From CBDCYN01 sp965224205 (GTDB lineage: Bacteria; Planctomycetota; Phycisphaerae; Phycisphaerales; Phycisphaeraceae): a DNA stretch of 64,000 nt. This document shows, in pieces, positions 25,099-34,175 of this stretch (positions are counted from its first letter, which is position 1; each line of letters starts with the position of its first letter). Location: positions 1-64,000 of the forward strand of contig CBDCYN010000021.1 of assembly GCA_965224205.1 (NCBI GenBank), written 5' to 3'. The notes under the pieces are model-generated. The model was not told the DNA's origin and did not search any database. It saw only the letters and a program-made list of their open reading frames with translations. A program made the translations under genes and the position numbers.

Positions 25099-27839
25099 GG
25101 CTGGGGCACCCTCTTGTTTAGGTTCTCCAACACCGTGTCTTCCGGGTCGGGCCCGCCGGTGGGCTCGGGGATATCGATACGTTTATAGGACATACTGTCA
25201 TCGCCGCGACCATCGTCGCCGGACTGTTCGATCCCCCCGTCGGTGATCGACGCCGCGTCACCGCCGCGTCGCCGCCGTAGCAGCGTCCACACCCCCATCG
25301 CCGCTAGCCCCAGCACGGTGATCTCGCCCATCGTATCGAACCCCCGGAAATCCACGAGGATCACGTTCACGACATTGTTGCCCCCACCGCCGTGGTGGAG
25401 CATCACCTCATCGGTCGCGGCCGGTCCGTGCGCGTCGTGAGACCCACCCTCTGTGTGCGGGGTGCGCGCCACCACCCCGCCGGCGACCTGTTCAGCATGC
25501 AGGTGCTCGGTATCCACCCCGTGGTAGCTGTTGCGCAAGAAGAATTCGCCAAGGTTCGCGAACGGGCGGCCGTCGGCGCTCACGTTCGACATCGTCGGTC
25601 TTGTCCCCACCGAGCTGGTCAGCGTCAACCAGAACATCACCCCGCCCACCGCGATCGCCAAAGCCGCGCGGGGGATCACCTTCCCCAATTCCGGCGGCTG
25701 TTCCTTGGGCAGCAGGCTTAATACCAGCAAAAACAGGATCAGCGACACGATCTCGATGCTGATCTGCGTCAACGCCAGGTCCGGGGCCCGATAGATGTAG
25801 TACAACGCGGTGACGCTAAACCCGGCCGTGCCCAGGATCAGCACCCTGCTGGCGCGGTCACGCACAATCGGCAGCAGGATCGACGCGAAGCACGCCAACG
25901 CCGACAAGATGATCCCGTGGAATAATTCGCTGGGATACTCCGCATCCCGGCCCCAAGCATCGCGTGGCCAGCCGGGCAGGTCCGCGAGGTTGAACTCAAT
26001 CGGTCGCAGGATCGACCACACAAACAACCCCACCATCGTCACCGACACGAACCCGATGTAGTGGCTCAAGTGCCCGGTCTGGAACAACCGGAAGATCGCC
26101 CCCGCCCGCTGCGTAGCTAGCACGTAAAACCCCGGGTACGCGTGGTCGAACGGGTCGTTGTACGTCTTGGTCAACACCGGCGCTAATCCGAGCCCGATCC
26201 CCAACCCGATCGCCGCCAGGCTCATGAATAGCGGCACGCCTAAATGAGCGTTCCACACCAGCGGGAAGTGATCGAAATAGATCTTGTTCGGCTCCAGCCA
26301 CCCGAACAGTGCGTCATACGCCCCGGGGATCGCCCCGCCGATGTACTGGAACGCGACGATCACCGCCCCAGGGATCCACAAAAACGCCGGCCACAGACCG
26401 GTCTCGTGCTCGTGGTCGCCGTGCCCGTGCGCCCCGTGGTGTGCGTCTTCATGGCTATGCCCACCGTCTTTGGCTAGCAGCGTGCGCGCCAGCCGGATGA
26501 AGATCGCGATGTTGAACATCCCCGTGAACACCCCCGCCGCGATCAGCGGGAAGAACCACGGGCTGTGCGTGGATTCATACGCGTGCCAGATCTGATAGAA
26601 GAAGAATTCCTTGGCGGTAAAGCTCACCGTCAGGGGGCCAGCTGCCAACGCGTAGGCGGCCAGAAGCAACACCACGGACATGATCCGTTCGGTCTTCCCG
26701 CGGTGGAAAAAGCCCTTAAGCTCGCCGATCTCCCGTGAAGCAATATGCCCGATCGCCCCCGCGAGGATGAACAGCGGGGCTTTGTACAAGGCGTGGTTGA
26801 GGATCTGCGTCACGTCCCAGATCAGGTTCGCCTCAGCCTCATGCTCGCCGTGCCCCCCGTGACCGCCGTACTTGAACGCAGACAAGCCGTACATGCACAT
26901 CAGCAGCCCCAGCTGACTGACCGTGGTGTACGCGAAGATCTTCTTGAGATCGGTCTTCTGTAACGCGATAAACGCCCCGTACAGCATCGTCACCGCGCCC
27001 AGCGGGACGATCAGCTTCGGCCAGATCGGTAGCGACATCGCCATGATCGGCCACAGACGGCCCACCAGGTACACCCCGGCCTTGACCATCGTCGCTGAGT
27101 GCAGGTACGCCGACACCGGCGTCGGCGCCGCCATCGCCCCGGGCAGCCAGAAGTGCAGCGGGAACTGGGCGCTCTTGGCCGCGGCCCCGACGAAGATCAG
27201 CAGGAACGCCGTGGTCGTCACCGCGTCGCCGGTTACGCCGTTGAACATCAACTCGCTGTACGACCAGTGCCCGGTATGCACGCCCAGCAGGATCAGCCCG
27301 CCCATCATCGCCAGCCCACCGGCCCCGGTCGTGATGAACGCCTGCATCGCCAGCTTCACCGCGTGGTCGTCGTCGCGCTCCCACCCGATCAGCAAAAACG
27401 AGCTGATCGACGTCATCTCCCAAAACAGCAGCATGAGCATGAAATTGTCGCTCAACACCACGCCCAGCATCGCGGTCATGAACAACAACAGCGTCGGGTA
27501 GAACCGGAACAGGCTCGCGCGGTCGGGCCCGAAGTACCCCCGGGCGTAGAGCACGATTAGCAGGCCGATCCCGCTGACTAGAAAAGCGAAGAACAGCCCC
27601 AGCCGATCCGGGTTGAACGCCAGGTTCAGGCGCACCGCCGGCATCCAGTCCGTGGCGATCGTGCCCGCAGACAGCCCGTATTTAGAGACGAACGTCCCCA
27701 GCAGGGCCAACGCCCCGATCGGCCCGGCCGCGGCCACCGCCACCCGCGGCCCCAGCCAGTGGCGCGGCAGGACCAGGCTCACGACCCCACACAGGACCGG
27801 AGCAAAGATCCCCAGAACAAGTAGCCACACAGAGTTCAT
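25095..27839 (-). CDS. mrpA: Na+/H+ antiporter subunit MrpA
   Basis: 914 residues, first gene of the operon. The N-terminal two-thirds is a NuoL-like antiporter module, with the segments LLFWEMTSISSFLLIGW and LHSATMVKAGVYLVGRLWP. The C-terminal part holds the DUF4040-like segment (YIYRAPDLALTQISIEIVSL) and an MbhE-like hydrophobic segment (VNVILVDFRGFDTMGE). A His/Glu-rich loop (about residue 455, EDAHHGAHGHGDHEHE) and a second short His-rich loop (GGHGGHGEHEAE) are unusual and could bind metal; that is inference. Length and order A-G match a standard group 1 Mrp operon. Confidence 0.95.
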   Translation of the reverse strand: MNSVWLLVLGIFAPVLCGVVSLVLPRHWLGPRVAVAAAGPIGALALLGTFVSKYGLSAGTIATDWMPAVRLNLAFNPDRLGLFFAFLVSGIGLLIVLYARGYFGPDRASLFRFYPTLLLFMTAMLGVVLSDNFMLMLLFWEMTSISSFLLIGWERDDDHAVKLAMQAFITTGAGGLAMMGGLILLGVHTGHWSYSELMFNGVTGDAVTTTAFLLIFVGAAAKSAQFPLHFWLPGAMAAPTPVSAYLHSATMVKAGVYLVGRLWPIMAMSLPIWPKLIVPLGAVTMLYGAFIALQKTDLKKIFAYTTVSQLGLLMCMYGLSAFKYGGHGGHGEHEAEANLIWDVTQILNHALYKAPLFILAGAIGHIASREIGELKGFFHRGKTERIMSVVLLLAAYALAAGPLTVSFTAKEFFFYQIWHAYESTHSPWFFPLIAAGVFTGMFNIAIFIRLARTLLAKDGGHSHEDAHHGAHGHGDHEHETGLWPAFLWIPGAVIVAFQYIGGAIPGAYDALFGWLEPNKIYFDHFPLVWNAHLGVPLFMSLAAIGLGIGLGLAPVLTKTYNDPFDHAYPGFYVLATQRAGAIFRLFQTGHLSHYIGFVSVTMVGLFVWSILRPIEFNLADLPGWPRDAWGRDAEYPSELFHGIILSALACFASILLPIVRDRASRVLILGTAGFSVTALYYIYRAPDLALTQISIEIVSLILFLLVLSLLPKEQPPELGKVIPRAALAIAVGGVMFWLTLTSSVGTRPTMSNVSADGRPFANLGEFFLRNSYHGVDTEHLHAEQVAGGVVARTPHTEGGSHDAHGPAATDEVMLHHGGGGNNVVNVILVDFRGFDTMGEITVLGLAAMGVWTLLRRRRGGDAASITDGGIEQSGDDGRGDDSMSYKRIDIPEPTGGPDPEDTVLENLNKRVPQP

Positions 27840-28199
27840 GTGCCTCCAAGATCAGGCCGTCGCGCGGCCACGCCATTAACCTAGATTCCATCGGGTCCCT
27901 AACCGGGGCTACTTCAGTCGGTTCGGTTCCCCGATCGAAAAACCATCGGCCTATCCGTCACCGATACAAGGCCACTAGCCCATACGCCACGATCAACACC
28001 GGCCCGTCGTTCGATAGGAGGCAGGTGTCAAGATCCATTATCTTTATAATATCGGGCGTTTGTCGATCCGTTGAACGTAAACACTCCATCACGGGCCCTA
28101 CGCCAAGGGTGACCGGGGTGGTGGGTGGATCACCAAGCCAACCTTGTCCCCACCGGCACAAGCCGTGACGTCGATTCATCGCTCCAAGAGACCGCATCG

Positions 28200-28769
28200 A
28201 TGCACAACGAAAACTTATGGGCCCCGTGGAGGTGGTCCTATATCCAGCAGCTAGGGCCCCATGACCCTGCTAACGCGGCAGCCTATCAAGCCCATGAACA
28301 AACGGGCAACCGGTGCTTCCTGTGCGAAGCGGCCGCGGTCCAACCCGGCAGCCAAGACGCCAAAGATCGGCTCGTGTTAGTTCTTGATCACCGCGGGATC
28401 GTCCTGCTGAATCGGTACCCCTACACCAACGGCCACCTGCTGATCGCCCCGCTCGAGCACCGAGCCAGCCTCACCGATCTATCAGCGGCCCAGCGTACAG
28501 GCCTGATGGAATTAACGGCGTGGGCCCAGCAGCTGCTCGAAGACGCCATCCATCCCCAGGGGTTCAACATCGGGGTCAATATCGGTCGATGCGCCGGCGC
28601 AGGCTTGCCCGGCCACCTCCACGTGCACATCGTCCCACGCTGGGGCGGGGATACGAACTTCATGCAGACGGTCGGGCACGTGCGGGTGATCCCACAAGCT
28701 TTAGATGCTAGCTTCGACTCGTTATACGAAATGGCGCGTCGGTCGACCCCAGACAGCGAAGGGGATTAA
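28200..28769 (+). CDS. HIT-family nucleotide hydrolase/transferase
   Basis: The frame opens at 28125, but the ATG at 28200 (MHNENLWAPWRWSYIQ) has AAGAG upstream and begins at the conserved point, giving 189 residues. A likely zinc-site pair precedes the HIT domain (CFLCEAAAV). The histidine triad is present as GHLHVHIVPRW. The MxxLWAPWR opening is typical of the Ap4A-phosphorylase-like or HIT-like group in planctomycetes and actinobacteria. Likely substrates are dinucleoside polyphosphates or adenylylated compounds. It stands alone; the 285-base gap before it (27840-28124) holds no gene I can support. Confidence 0.85.
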   Translation: MHNENLWAPWRWSYIQQLGPHDPANAAAYQAHEQTGNRCFLCEAAAVQPGSQDAKDRLVLVLDHRGIVLLNRYPYTNGHLLIAPLEHRASLTDLSAAQRTGLMELTAWAQQLLEDAIHPQGFNIGVNIGRCAGAGLPGHLHVHIVPRWGGDTNFMQTVGHVRVIPQALDASFDSLYEMARRSTPDSEGD

Positions 28770-28789
28770 CCGCTGCCAGATTGATCGGC

Positions 28790-29155
28790 TTAAGCGGCGT
28801 GTTTTTGGCTAAACCGGATCCCGATCTCATGGCCGGCCTCGCGGTGGACGCACCGCACGACCGTGCCGAAAAGATCGAACCCGCCTTCGGCGGCGTGGGG
28901 GGGGAAGAAAACCGAGATCCTCGTACCAGGGTCGACGGGCTCGGGGCAGATGGCGCCTAAACCGGTGTCGGATATATTCAATAGCTGTAGCGAGCAGATC
29001 CGTGCCTGATGATCCTGCGGGTCGGCCGGCTGTTGCAGGCTCGTGACCTGCCCGCTGATCGGGTGCCGCGTGCATCCACGTCGCTCGAATCGCAGGACGT
29101 CGTCTTGTTCTACGGCTTGAGGTGTGACCAGTTTCAGTGAAGCTTGAGGCGCCAT
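28790..29155 (-). CDS. PilZ-domain protein, possible cyclic-di-GMP receptor
   Basis: 121 residues. A PilZ-like domain covers residues 25-115: the basic motif RFERRGCTRHPI fits RxxxR, and NISDTGLGA fits the (D/N)xSxxG c-di-GMP contact. The end KHAA gives no further clue. There is no other domain, so it could be a stand-alone c-di-GMP adaptor. It converges with the HIT gene. No cyclase or phosphodiesterase gene is nearby. Confidence 0.65.
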   Translation of the reverse strand: MAPQASLKLVTPQAVEQDDVLRFERRGCTRHPISGQVTSLQQPADPQDHQARICSLQLLNISDTGLGAICPEPVDPGTRISVFFPPHAAEGGFDLFGTVVRCVHREAGHEIGIRFSQKHAA

Positions 29156-29236
29156 GGTGGTGGTCTCCGGCCGGGTTTAGGTTCCTGCTGCCTCCTATAC
29201 CGGTGATCGGTCTTAAAAGAAGCGGAGTTAACCACG

Positions 29237-30820
29237 ATGAAAGGTGATCCAACAAAACGCACCGGCAAGGTGACCCTCGTCGGGGCCGGTCCAGGTGAGG
29301 CGGGCCTGATCACCGTGCGCGGGCTCGAGGTGCTGCGTGCGGCCGATGTCGTGGCATTCGATGCACTCATCGACCCGTTGTTGCTCCATGAAACACGCCC
29401 CGACGCGGAACGGTTGGACGTCGGCAAACGGGCCAAGGCCCATAAGCTTTCGCAGGATCAGATCCACGCTTTGCTGGCGGAAAAAGCATTGGAGGGCAAG
29501 CGGGTGGTGCGCCTCAAGGGCGGCGACCCCTATCTGTTCGGCCGCGGCGCCGAAGAGGTGATGTACCTAGCGAGTCGCGGGATCGCCTGCGAGGTCGTGC
29601 CGGGGGTCACCGCGGGGATCGCGGCACCGATGGCCGCGGGGATCCCGGTCACCCACCGCCAGTTGGCTAGCACCGTCACGTTCGTGACCGGTCACGAGGA
29701 CCCCACCAAGGGCCAGTCCTCGGTCGATTACCGCGCGCTCGCGGGGTTGATCCAGGCCGGGGGCACGGTCTGCTTTTACATGGGCGTAGGGCGTCTAGAG
29801 CAGATCTGTGACGAGCTGCGCGGGTTCGGGTGCCCCGATGAGACACCGGTGGCGGTGGTCCAGTGGGGGGCGACCCCGAAGCAACGCAGTGTACGATCGA
29901 CGCTCAACAACATCGCCGGTGACGTGAACACACGCGGCATCACCGCCCCGGCGATCATCGTCGCAGGAGCGGTGGCGGGGATCCAAGGTCCCGGTCTAGA
30001 CTTTTTTACAAACCGCCCGATGTTCGGCCAACGCGTGGTGATCACCCGCACGCGGCACCAGGCGTCGCAGCTGCGGCGGTTACTCGATGAACAGGGCGCG
30101 ATCTCCATGGAAGCTTCGACGATTGAACTTGTCCCCCCGGACGACTGGTCAGCAGTGGACGACGCGGTCCGCAACATCGCCCGCTACGACTGGCTGGTGC
30201 TCACCAGCGTGAACGGGGTTTCGGCTCTGGCCCAGCGGCTCGACGCGTTAGAGCTTGATGCCAGGCACCTTGGAAAACAAGGTCAACTTAAGATCGCCGC
30301 GATCGGCGACGCGACCGAAGCGGCGCTGTTCGATCAACTGCGGCTGCGCGCCGACCTGGTCCCGACCCGGTTCGTGGCCGAGTCGCTGGCCGCGGACCTG
30401 ATCGCGCGTCACGACGTGGCGGGCCTACGGTTCCTGCTGCTCCGCGCCGACATCGCCCGGCCGGCGCTGCCCAAGCTGTTGCATCAAGCCGGTGGTGTGA
30501 TCGAAGAACTCGTGGTCTATCAGACCCGCCGCCCGCGGCGCCTGCCCACGGAGGTGGTGGCCGCTTTTGAAACGAAGCAGGTCGACTGGGTAACGTTCAC
30601 GAGTTCATCGACAGCTAAGAACATGATCGAACTGCTAGGGGATGGCCGTGACCTGCTAGACGGCGTCCGGTTGGCATCGATCGGGCCGATCACGACGCAG
30701 ACCCTGCGCGACCTGGGGCTAGAGCCGACCGTCGAGGCGACAACGTCCAACATCAACGGCCTGGTGGAAGCGATGAAGGGCGCATCGCGGATCAACGCCC
30801 CGCATCGCAGTCCCTGCTGA
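29237..30820 (+). CDS. cobA-hemD: fused uroporphyrinogen-III C-methyltransferase / uroporphyrinogen-III synthase
   Basis: 527 residues. The N-terminal half (about 1-250) is a CobA/SumT methyltransferase: VTLVGAGPGEAGLITVRGLEVL, the glycine-rich KGGDPYLFGRG, and the SAM-pocket segment VVPGVTAGIAAPMAAGIPVTH. The C-terminal half, from about residue 255 (GQRVVITRTRHQASQL), is HemD, which closes the uroporphyrinogen-III ring. The fusion makes the branch-point precursor of siroheme and cobalamin. The last 13 codons lie inside copy F of the ~100-bp repeat, so the C-terminus may have been set by that insertion. Confidence 0.93.
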   Translation: MKGDPTKRTGKVTLVGAGPGEAGLITVRGLEVLRAADVVAFDALIDPLLLHETRPDAERLDVGKRAKAHKLSQDQIHALLAEKALEGKRVVRLKGGDPYLFGRGAEEVMYLASRGIACEVVPGVTAGIAAPMAAGIPVTHRQLASTVTFVTGHEDPTKGQSSVDYRALAGLIQAGGTVCFYMGVGRLEQICDELRGFGCPDETPVAVVQWGATPKQRSVRSTLNNIAGDVNTRGITAPAIIVAGAVAGIQGPGLDFFTNRPMFGQRVVITRTRHQASQLRRLLDEQGAISMEASTIELVPPDDWSAVDDAVRNIARYDWLVLTSVNGVSALAQRLDALELDARHLGKQGQLKIAAIGDATEAALFDQLRLRADLVPTRFVAESLAADLIARHDVAGLRFLLLRADIARPALPKLLHQAGGVIEELVVYQTRRPRRLPTEVVAAFETKQVDWVTFTSSSTAKNMIELLGDGRDLLDGVRLASIGPITTQTLRDLGLEPTVEATTSNINGLVEAMKGASRINAPHRSPC

Positions 30821-30880
30821 CACCCGGAAATGCTCGTGCCGCGTGCAAGATCCACGCCGCTTTTTTTTCTGGACCGGCAC
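30782..30880 (+). repeat. dispersed ~100-bp repeat, copy F (overlaps 3' end of cobA-hemD)
   Basis: It reads GCATCGCGGATC, then GTGCCGCGTGCAAGATCCACG and GGACCGGCAC. It has the same block order as the other copies, and an eight-T run replaces the middle of the last block. It begins 39 bases before the cobA-hemD stop. The remaining bases to the dnaA start (30881-31148) hold no gene I can support. Confidence 0.65.
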
Positions 30881-31148
30881 ACGCACCACGGGCATGGGTC
30901 GGGCTCTTGATGAGAGCAACCCTAGCGCCGTCGTTTGAACCGACACGACACCGCGGGGTCGAGAATGAGATGAACCCCATCGTGTGCGGAGTCCGTACAG
31001 CGTGGCCTATCGTTGACATCCACCGGCAACCCGCATACGTTGCGCTACGCGTGTGCCGGGAGCCGTATTACCTGTTGTGGCGATGGATCAAGTGTAGCTG
31101 GTTCAATAGACAATCCCTATGCCCTATTCTTGCGGTTGATGACGCATC

Positions 31149-32561
31149 ATGACCCGGTTCGACGCCAAGATGTGGCGTGACATGTTGTCGTACCTCCAGC
31201 AGAAGCACGTGCAGATCTGCCGGCGGTGGTTCGAACAGCTTCAGCCCCTCGACCTCAACGGCGGGCTGCTTCAGATCTGCGCCTCCAACCGGGTGCAACA
31301 AGACTACCTCCAGCGCAAGTGCCTCACGCCGTTCACCGACGCGGCCCAGGCGGTCACCGGCGCATTGGTGGCGGTTCGGTTCGTGACCGATCCCAGCGAG
31401 GCGGTGGCGAACCTACCCGATCCTGTCAGTGTCGAGCCCCGCGGCCCCGTCAGCGTGAGCCCCGCGGGTGTGGGGGATGAAGATCCCCTATTGGCCGACG
31501 ATGAGCCCGGGGCGTCGTTTGATCAAACCGTGATCAGCCCGGACCACACCTTCGAGGACTTTATCACCGGACCCGGCAACGAGCTGGCCTACGCCGCGTC
31601 GCTGGCAGTGGCGGATCAGCCCGGGGCGGCGTACAACCCGTTGTTCATCCACGGGGGGGTGGGCCTGGGCAAGACCCACCTGCTCCAGGCGATCTGCCAG
31701 GCGGTGCTCGACAAGCAGCCGGGCACCCGGTTGTGCTATATCTCCTGCGAGACGTTCATTAACCACTTCATCGATTCGGTCCAGAAGGGGCAGATGAACC
31801 GCTTCCGCGACAACTATCGCAACGTCGACGTCCTGGTGATCGATGACATCCACTTCTTAGCCGACCGTGAACGCACCCAGGAAGAGTTCTTTCACACGTT
31901 CAATACCCTTTATCAGCGGCAGCGACAGATTATCCTCTCGTGCGACTCGGCCCCGGTGGAGATCCTCAAGCTCGAAGAACGGCTGGTCAGCCGGTTCCAG
32001 TGGGGCCTGGTGACGGAGGTCTCCCGGCCCAGCTACGAGACGAGGCTGGCGATCGTCCAATCCAAAGCCCAGCTGCGCGACCTGACGCTGCCGCGGGAGG
32101 TGGTCGAGTTCATCGCCACAAACATCCAATCCAACGTGCGCGAGCTCGAGGGCGCCATCACTACGATCCAGGCATCCGCGATTCTGCAAAACGCTCCGAT
32201 CGATCTGTCCCTAGCCAAGAGCGCCTTGGGGGAATCGGCCACGGACCCGCAGAAGGTCCAGGTCCCGCTCCAGGACATCATCGAGGCGGTCACCCAGTAT
32301 TACGGAGTGAAGCTGAGCGATCTACAGTCCAAGCGGCGACACAAGTCGATCTCGCTGCCCCGGCAGGTGTGCATGTGGCTGGCCAGGAAGCGGACGCGGT
32401 ATAGCCTCGAAGAGATCGGCGGGTACTTCGGGGGTCGCGACCACACCACGGTCATGCATTCGATCCGCACGATCGAGACCCGCCTAGCCAACGACAGCAG
32501 GTTCGAGCGCGAGACCGAGCAGATCATGTCCCTGATGAACCGCCACGCCCACCAACCCTGA
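31149..32561 (+). CDS. dnaA: chromosomal replication initiator protein
   Basis: 470 residues with all four DnaA domains. An N-terminal self-association domain covers about residues 1-85 and an acidic linker runs to about 130. The AAA+ ATPase has Walker A GGVGLGKTH (169-177) and Walker B VLVIDDIHFLADRE. The C-terminal DnaA-box-binding helix-turn-helix ends in GGRDHTTVMHSIRTIE, the signature. It starts replication at oriC. There is no good Shine-Dalgarno at the ATG. The usual dnaN/recF neighbours are absent, as is common in planctomycetes. Confidence 0.96.
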   Translation: MTRFDAKMWRDMLSYLQQKHVQICRRWFEQLQPLDLNGGLLQICASNRVQQDYLQRKCLTPFTDAAQAVTGALVAVRFVTDPSEAVANLPDPVSVEPRGPVSVSPAGVGDEDPLLADDEPGASFDQTVISPDHTFEDFITGPGNELAYAASLAVADQPGAAYNPLFIHGGVGLGKTHLLQAICQAVLDKQPGTRLCYISCETFINHFIDSVQKGQMNRFRDNYRNVDVLVIDDIHFLADRERTQEEFFHTFNTLYQRQRQIILSCDSAPVEILKLEERLVSRFQWGLVTEVSRPSYETRLAIVQSKAQLRDLTLPREVVEFIATNIQSNVRELEGAITTIQASAILQNAPIDLSLAKSALGESATDPQKVQVPLQDIIEAVTQYYGVKLSDLQSKRRHKSISLPRQVCMWLARKRTRYSLEEIGGYFGGRDHTTVMHSIRTIETRLANDSRFERETEQIMSLMNRHAHQP

Positions 32562-32826
32562 TGTGGAAAAACGGTCTGTTCCTGTAAGAACCGATCCGTT
32601 ACCCGCTGCGAGGTCGTGGTGCTCGATGTACCCGAAAACCGGATCGCGGCCATGACACGTCAGACAAGGTCACCAGCTGTAACGATATAGACGCCTAAAC
32701 GACAGGTAACCCACAGGAGTATGTTTTATCTAAACAACTGCTTTAGAAAGGAATATAACTCGATCAGTCCAGATATAGACAGGGTCGTCCCTGCCTTACG
32801 GAGAAGATGATTATTTTTATCTTTTA
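32562..32826. other. AT-rich region after dnaA, with one DnaA-box-like site
   Basis: The 265 bases between dnaA and the convergent aroC become clearly AT-rich near 32700-32826. TGTGGAAAA at 32562-32570 (reverse complement TTTTCCACA) fits the DnaA-box consensus, and TAACCCACA at 32707-32715 is a weaker match. A short hairpin, CAGGG-tcgt-CCCTG, lies near 32783-32796. It could be part of an origin, but two sites are too few to say so. Confidence 0.35.
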
Positions 32827-34011
32827 TTAATCGTAATCGATCGAAAGGGGTAATCCTCGAGCGGTATCGATGAATTTCTGGTAGTTTTGGCACATCTCCA
32901 AAACGCTATCGCCCCCGAATTTTTCCCGAACGCACCGACCGACTTCGAACGCGACCACGTTCTCCATCACCACCCCCGCGGCGCTGACCGCGCACACGTC
33001 GGAACGTTCATAAGCGGCTTTGGAGATCTCTTTGGTATTGAGGTCCACACTCTGGAGCGGTTGCAAGAGGGTGCTGATCGGTTTCATCGCGCCCTTGACG
33101 ACGACCGGCTGGCCGTTGGTCATCCCGCCCTCGAGGCCGCCAGCGTTGTTCGATAGCCGGGTAAACCCGAGGCTGTTCGTGTGCTTCTGATCCGGGTCGA
33201 ACCCGATCTCGTCGTGGACCTTTGAACCCGGGCGGTGGGCGGCCTCGAACCCCAACCCGATCTCGACCCCCTTGAACGCCTGGATCCCCATCACAGCCCC
33301 GGCGATCCTCGAGTCGAGCTTCTCGTACCAGTTCATGCTCGAACCTAATCCCATCGGGCAGTGGAACACGTGCGTCTCGACGACCCCCCCGACGGTGTCC
33401 CCGTCTTGCTTGGCCTGGCGGATCTGCTGGCGCATCTGTTCAGAGGCGTCCGGATCCGGGCAGTAGACGTCGCTGTCGTCGCGGGCCTGGATCAGCTCTT
33501 GCCAGTTCTCGATCGTCACCGACACGTCGCTTCGGGCCGACCCGATGGACCGCACGAACCCGAACACCTCGATCCCGAAGCAGCGCAGCAGGCACTTGGC
33601 CAGGGCCCCGGCGGCGACCCGGCTGGCGGTCTCCCGGGCGCTGGCGCGCTCGAGGGTCTCGCGGCAGTCGGTGGTCAGCCACTTCACCGACCCGGCCAGG
33701 TCCGCGTGCCCGGGGCGGGGCCGGTAAACAGGAGGGGTGCGCTCGAGGTCGTCGAGGCGCGAGTCCTTGTTGTGGACCCGCATCGTCAGCGGCGATCCGA
33801 TCGTTTTTCCCAGCCGCACGCCCGATAGGAATTCAACGGTATCGGTCTCGATCTTCTGGCGACCCCCGCGGCCGTACCCGCCCTGGCGGCGACGCAGCTC
33901 GGCGTTGATCAGATCTTCGTCGATGGTCATCGCGGCCGGCAAACCGTTGACTAAGATGATCAGGGCCGGGCCGTGGCTCTCTCCCGCGGTGTGATAGGTT
34001 AGCTTAGCCAT
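32827..34011 (-). CDS. aroC: chorismate synthase
   Basis: 394 residues with the conserved N-terminus TYHTAGESHGPAL, the RxGxGGR segment (RRQGGYGRGGRQKIE), the FMN-binding FRPGHADL-like RPRPGHADLAGSVKW and the SARETASRVAAGALAK stretch. It converts EPSP to chorismate, the last shared step of the shikimate route; chorismate also feeds mqnA. It ends near the AT-rich region after dnaA and is divergent from the glycolate-oxidase-like genes. Confidence 0.96.
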   Translation of the reverse strand: MAKLTYHTAGESHGPALIILVNGLPAAMTIDEDLINAELRRRQGGYGRGGRQKIETDTVEFLSGVRLGKTIGSPLTMRVHNKDSRLDDLERTPPVYRPRPGHADLAGSVKWLTTDCRETLERASARETASRVAAGALAKCLLRCFGIEVFGFVRSIGSARSDVSVTIENWQELIQARDDSDVYCPDPDASEQMRQQIRQAKQDGDTVGGVVETHVFHCPMGLGSSMNWYEKLDSRIAGAVMGIQAFKGVEIGLGFEAAHRPGSKVHDEIGFDPDQKHTNSLGFTRLSNNAGGLEGGMTNGQPVVVKGAMKPISTLLQPLQSVDLNTKEISKAAYERSDVCAVSAAGVVMENVVAFEVGRCVREKFGGDSVLEMCQNYQKFIDTARGLPLSIDYD

Positions 34012-34175
34012 AAGAACGGAACTTGGGTCTTGATCGCGGCGGCATGTTACCGGCGGCGGAGTTACCCGGGTGAGAAGGCGTCCCCGAGACGATCCTCCCG
34101 AACCCGGTACAGCGATTCACAGTAGGATTGTAGCAGGTTCGCGTTAGCCCCTACCACGGTTCCCCCTGCCTGATT

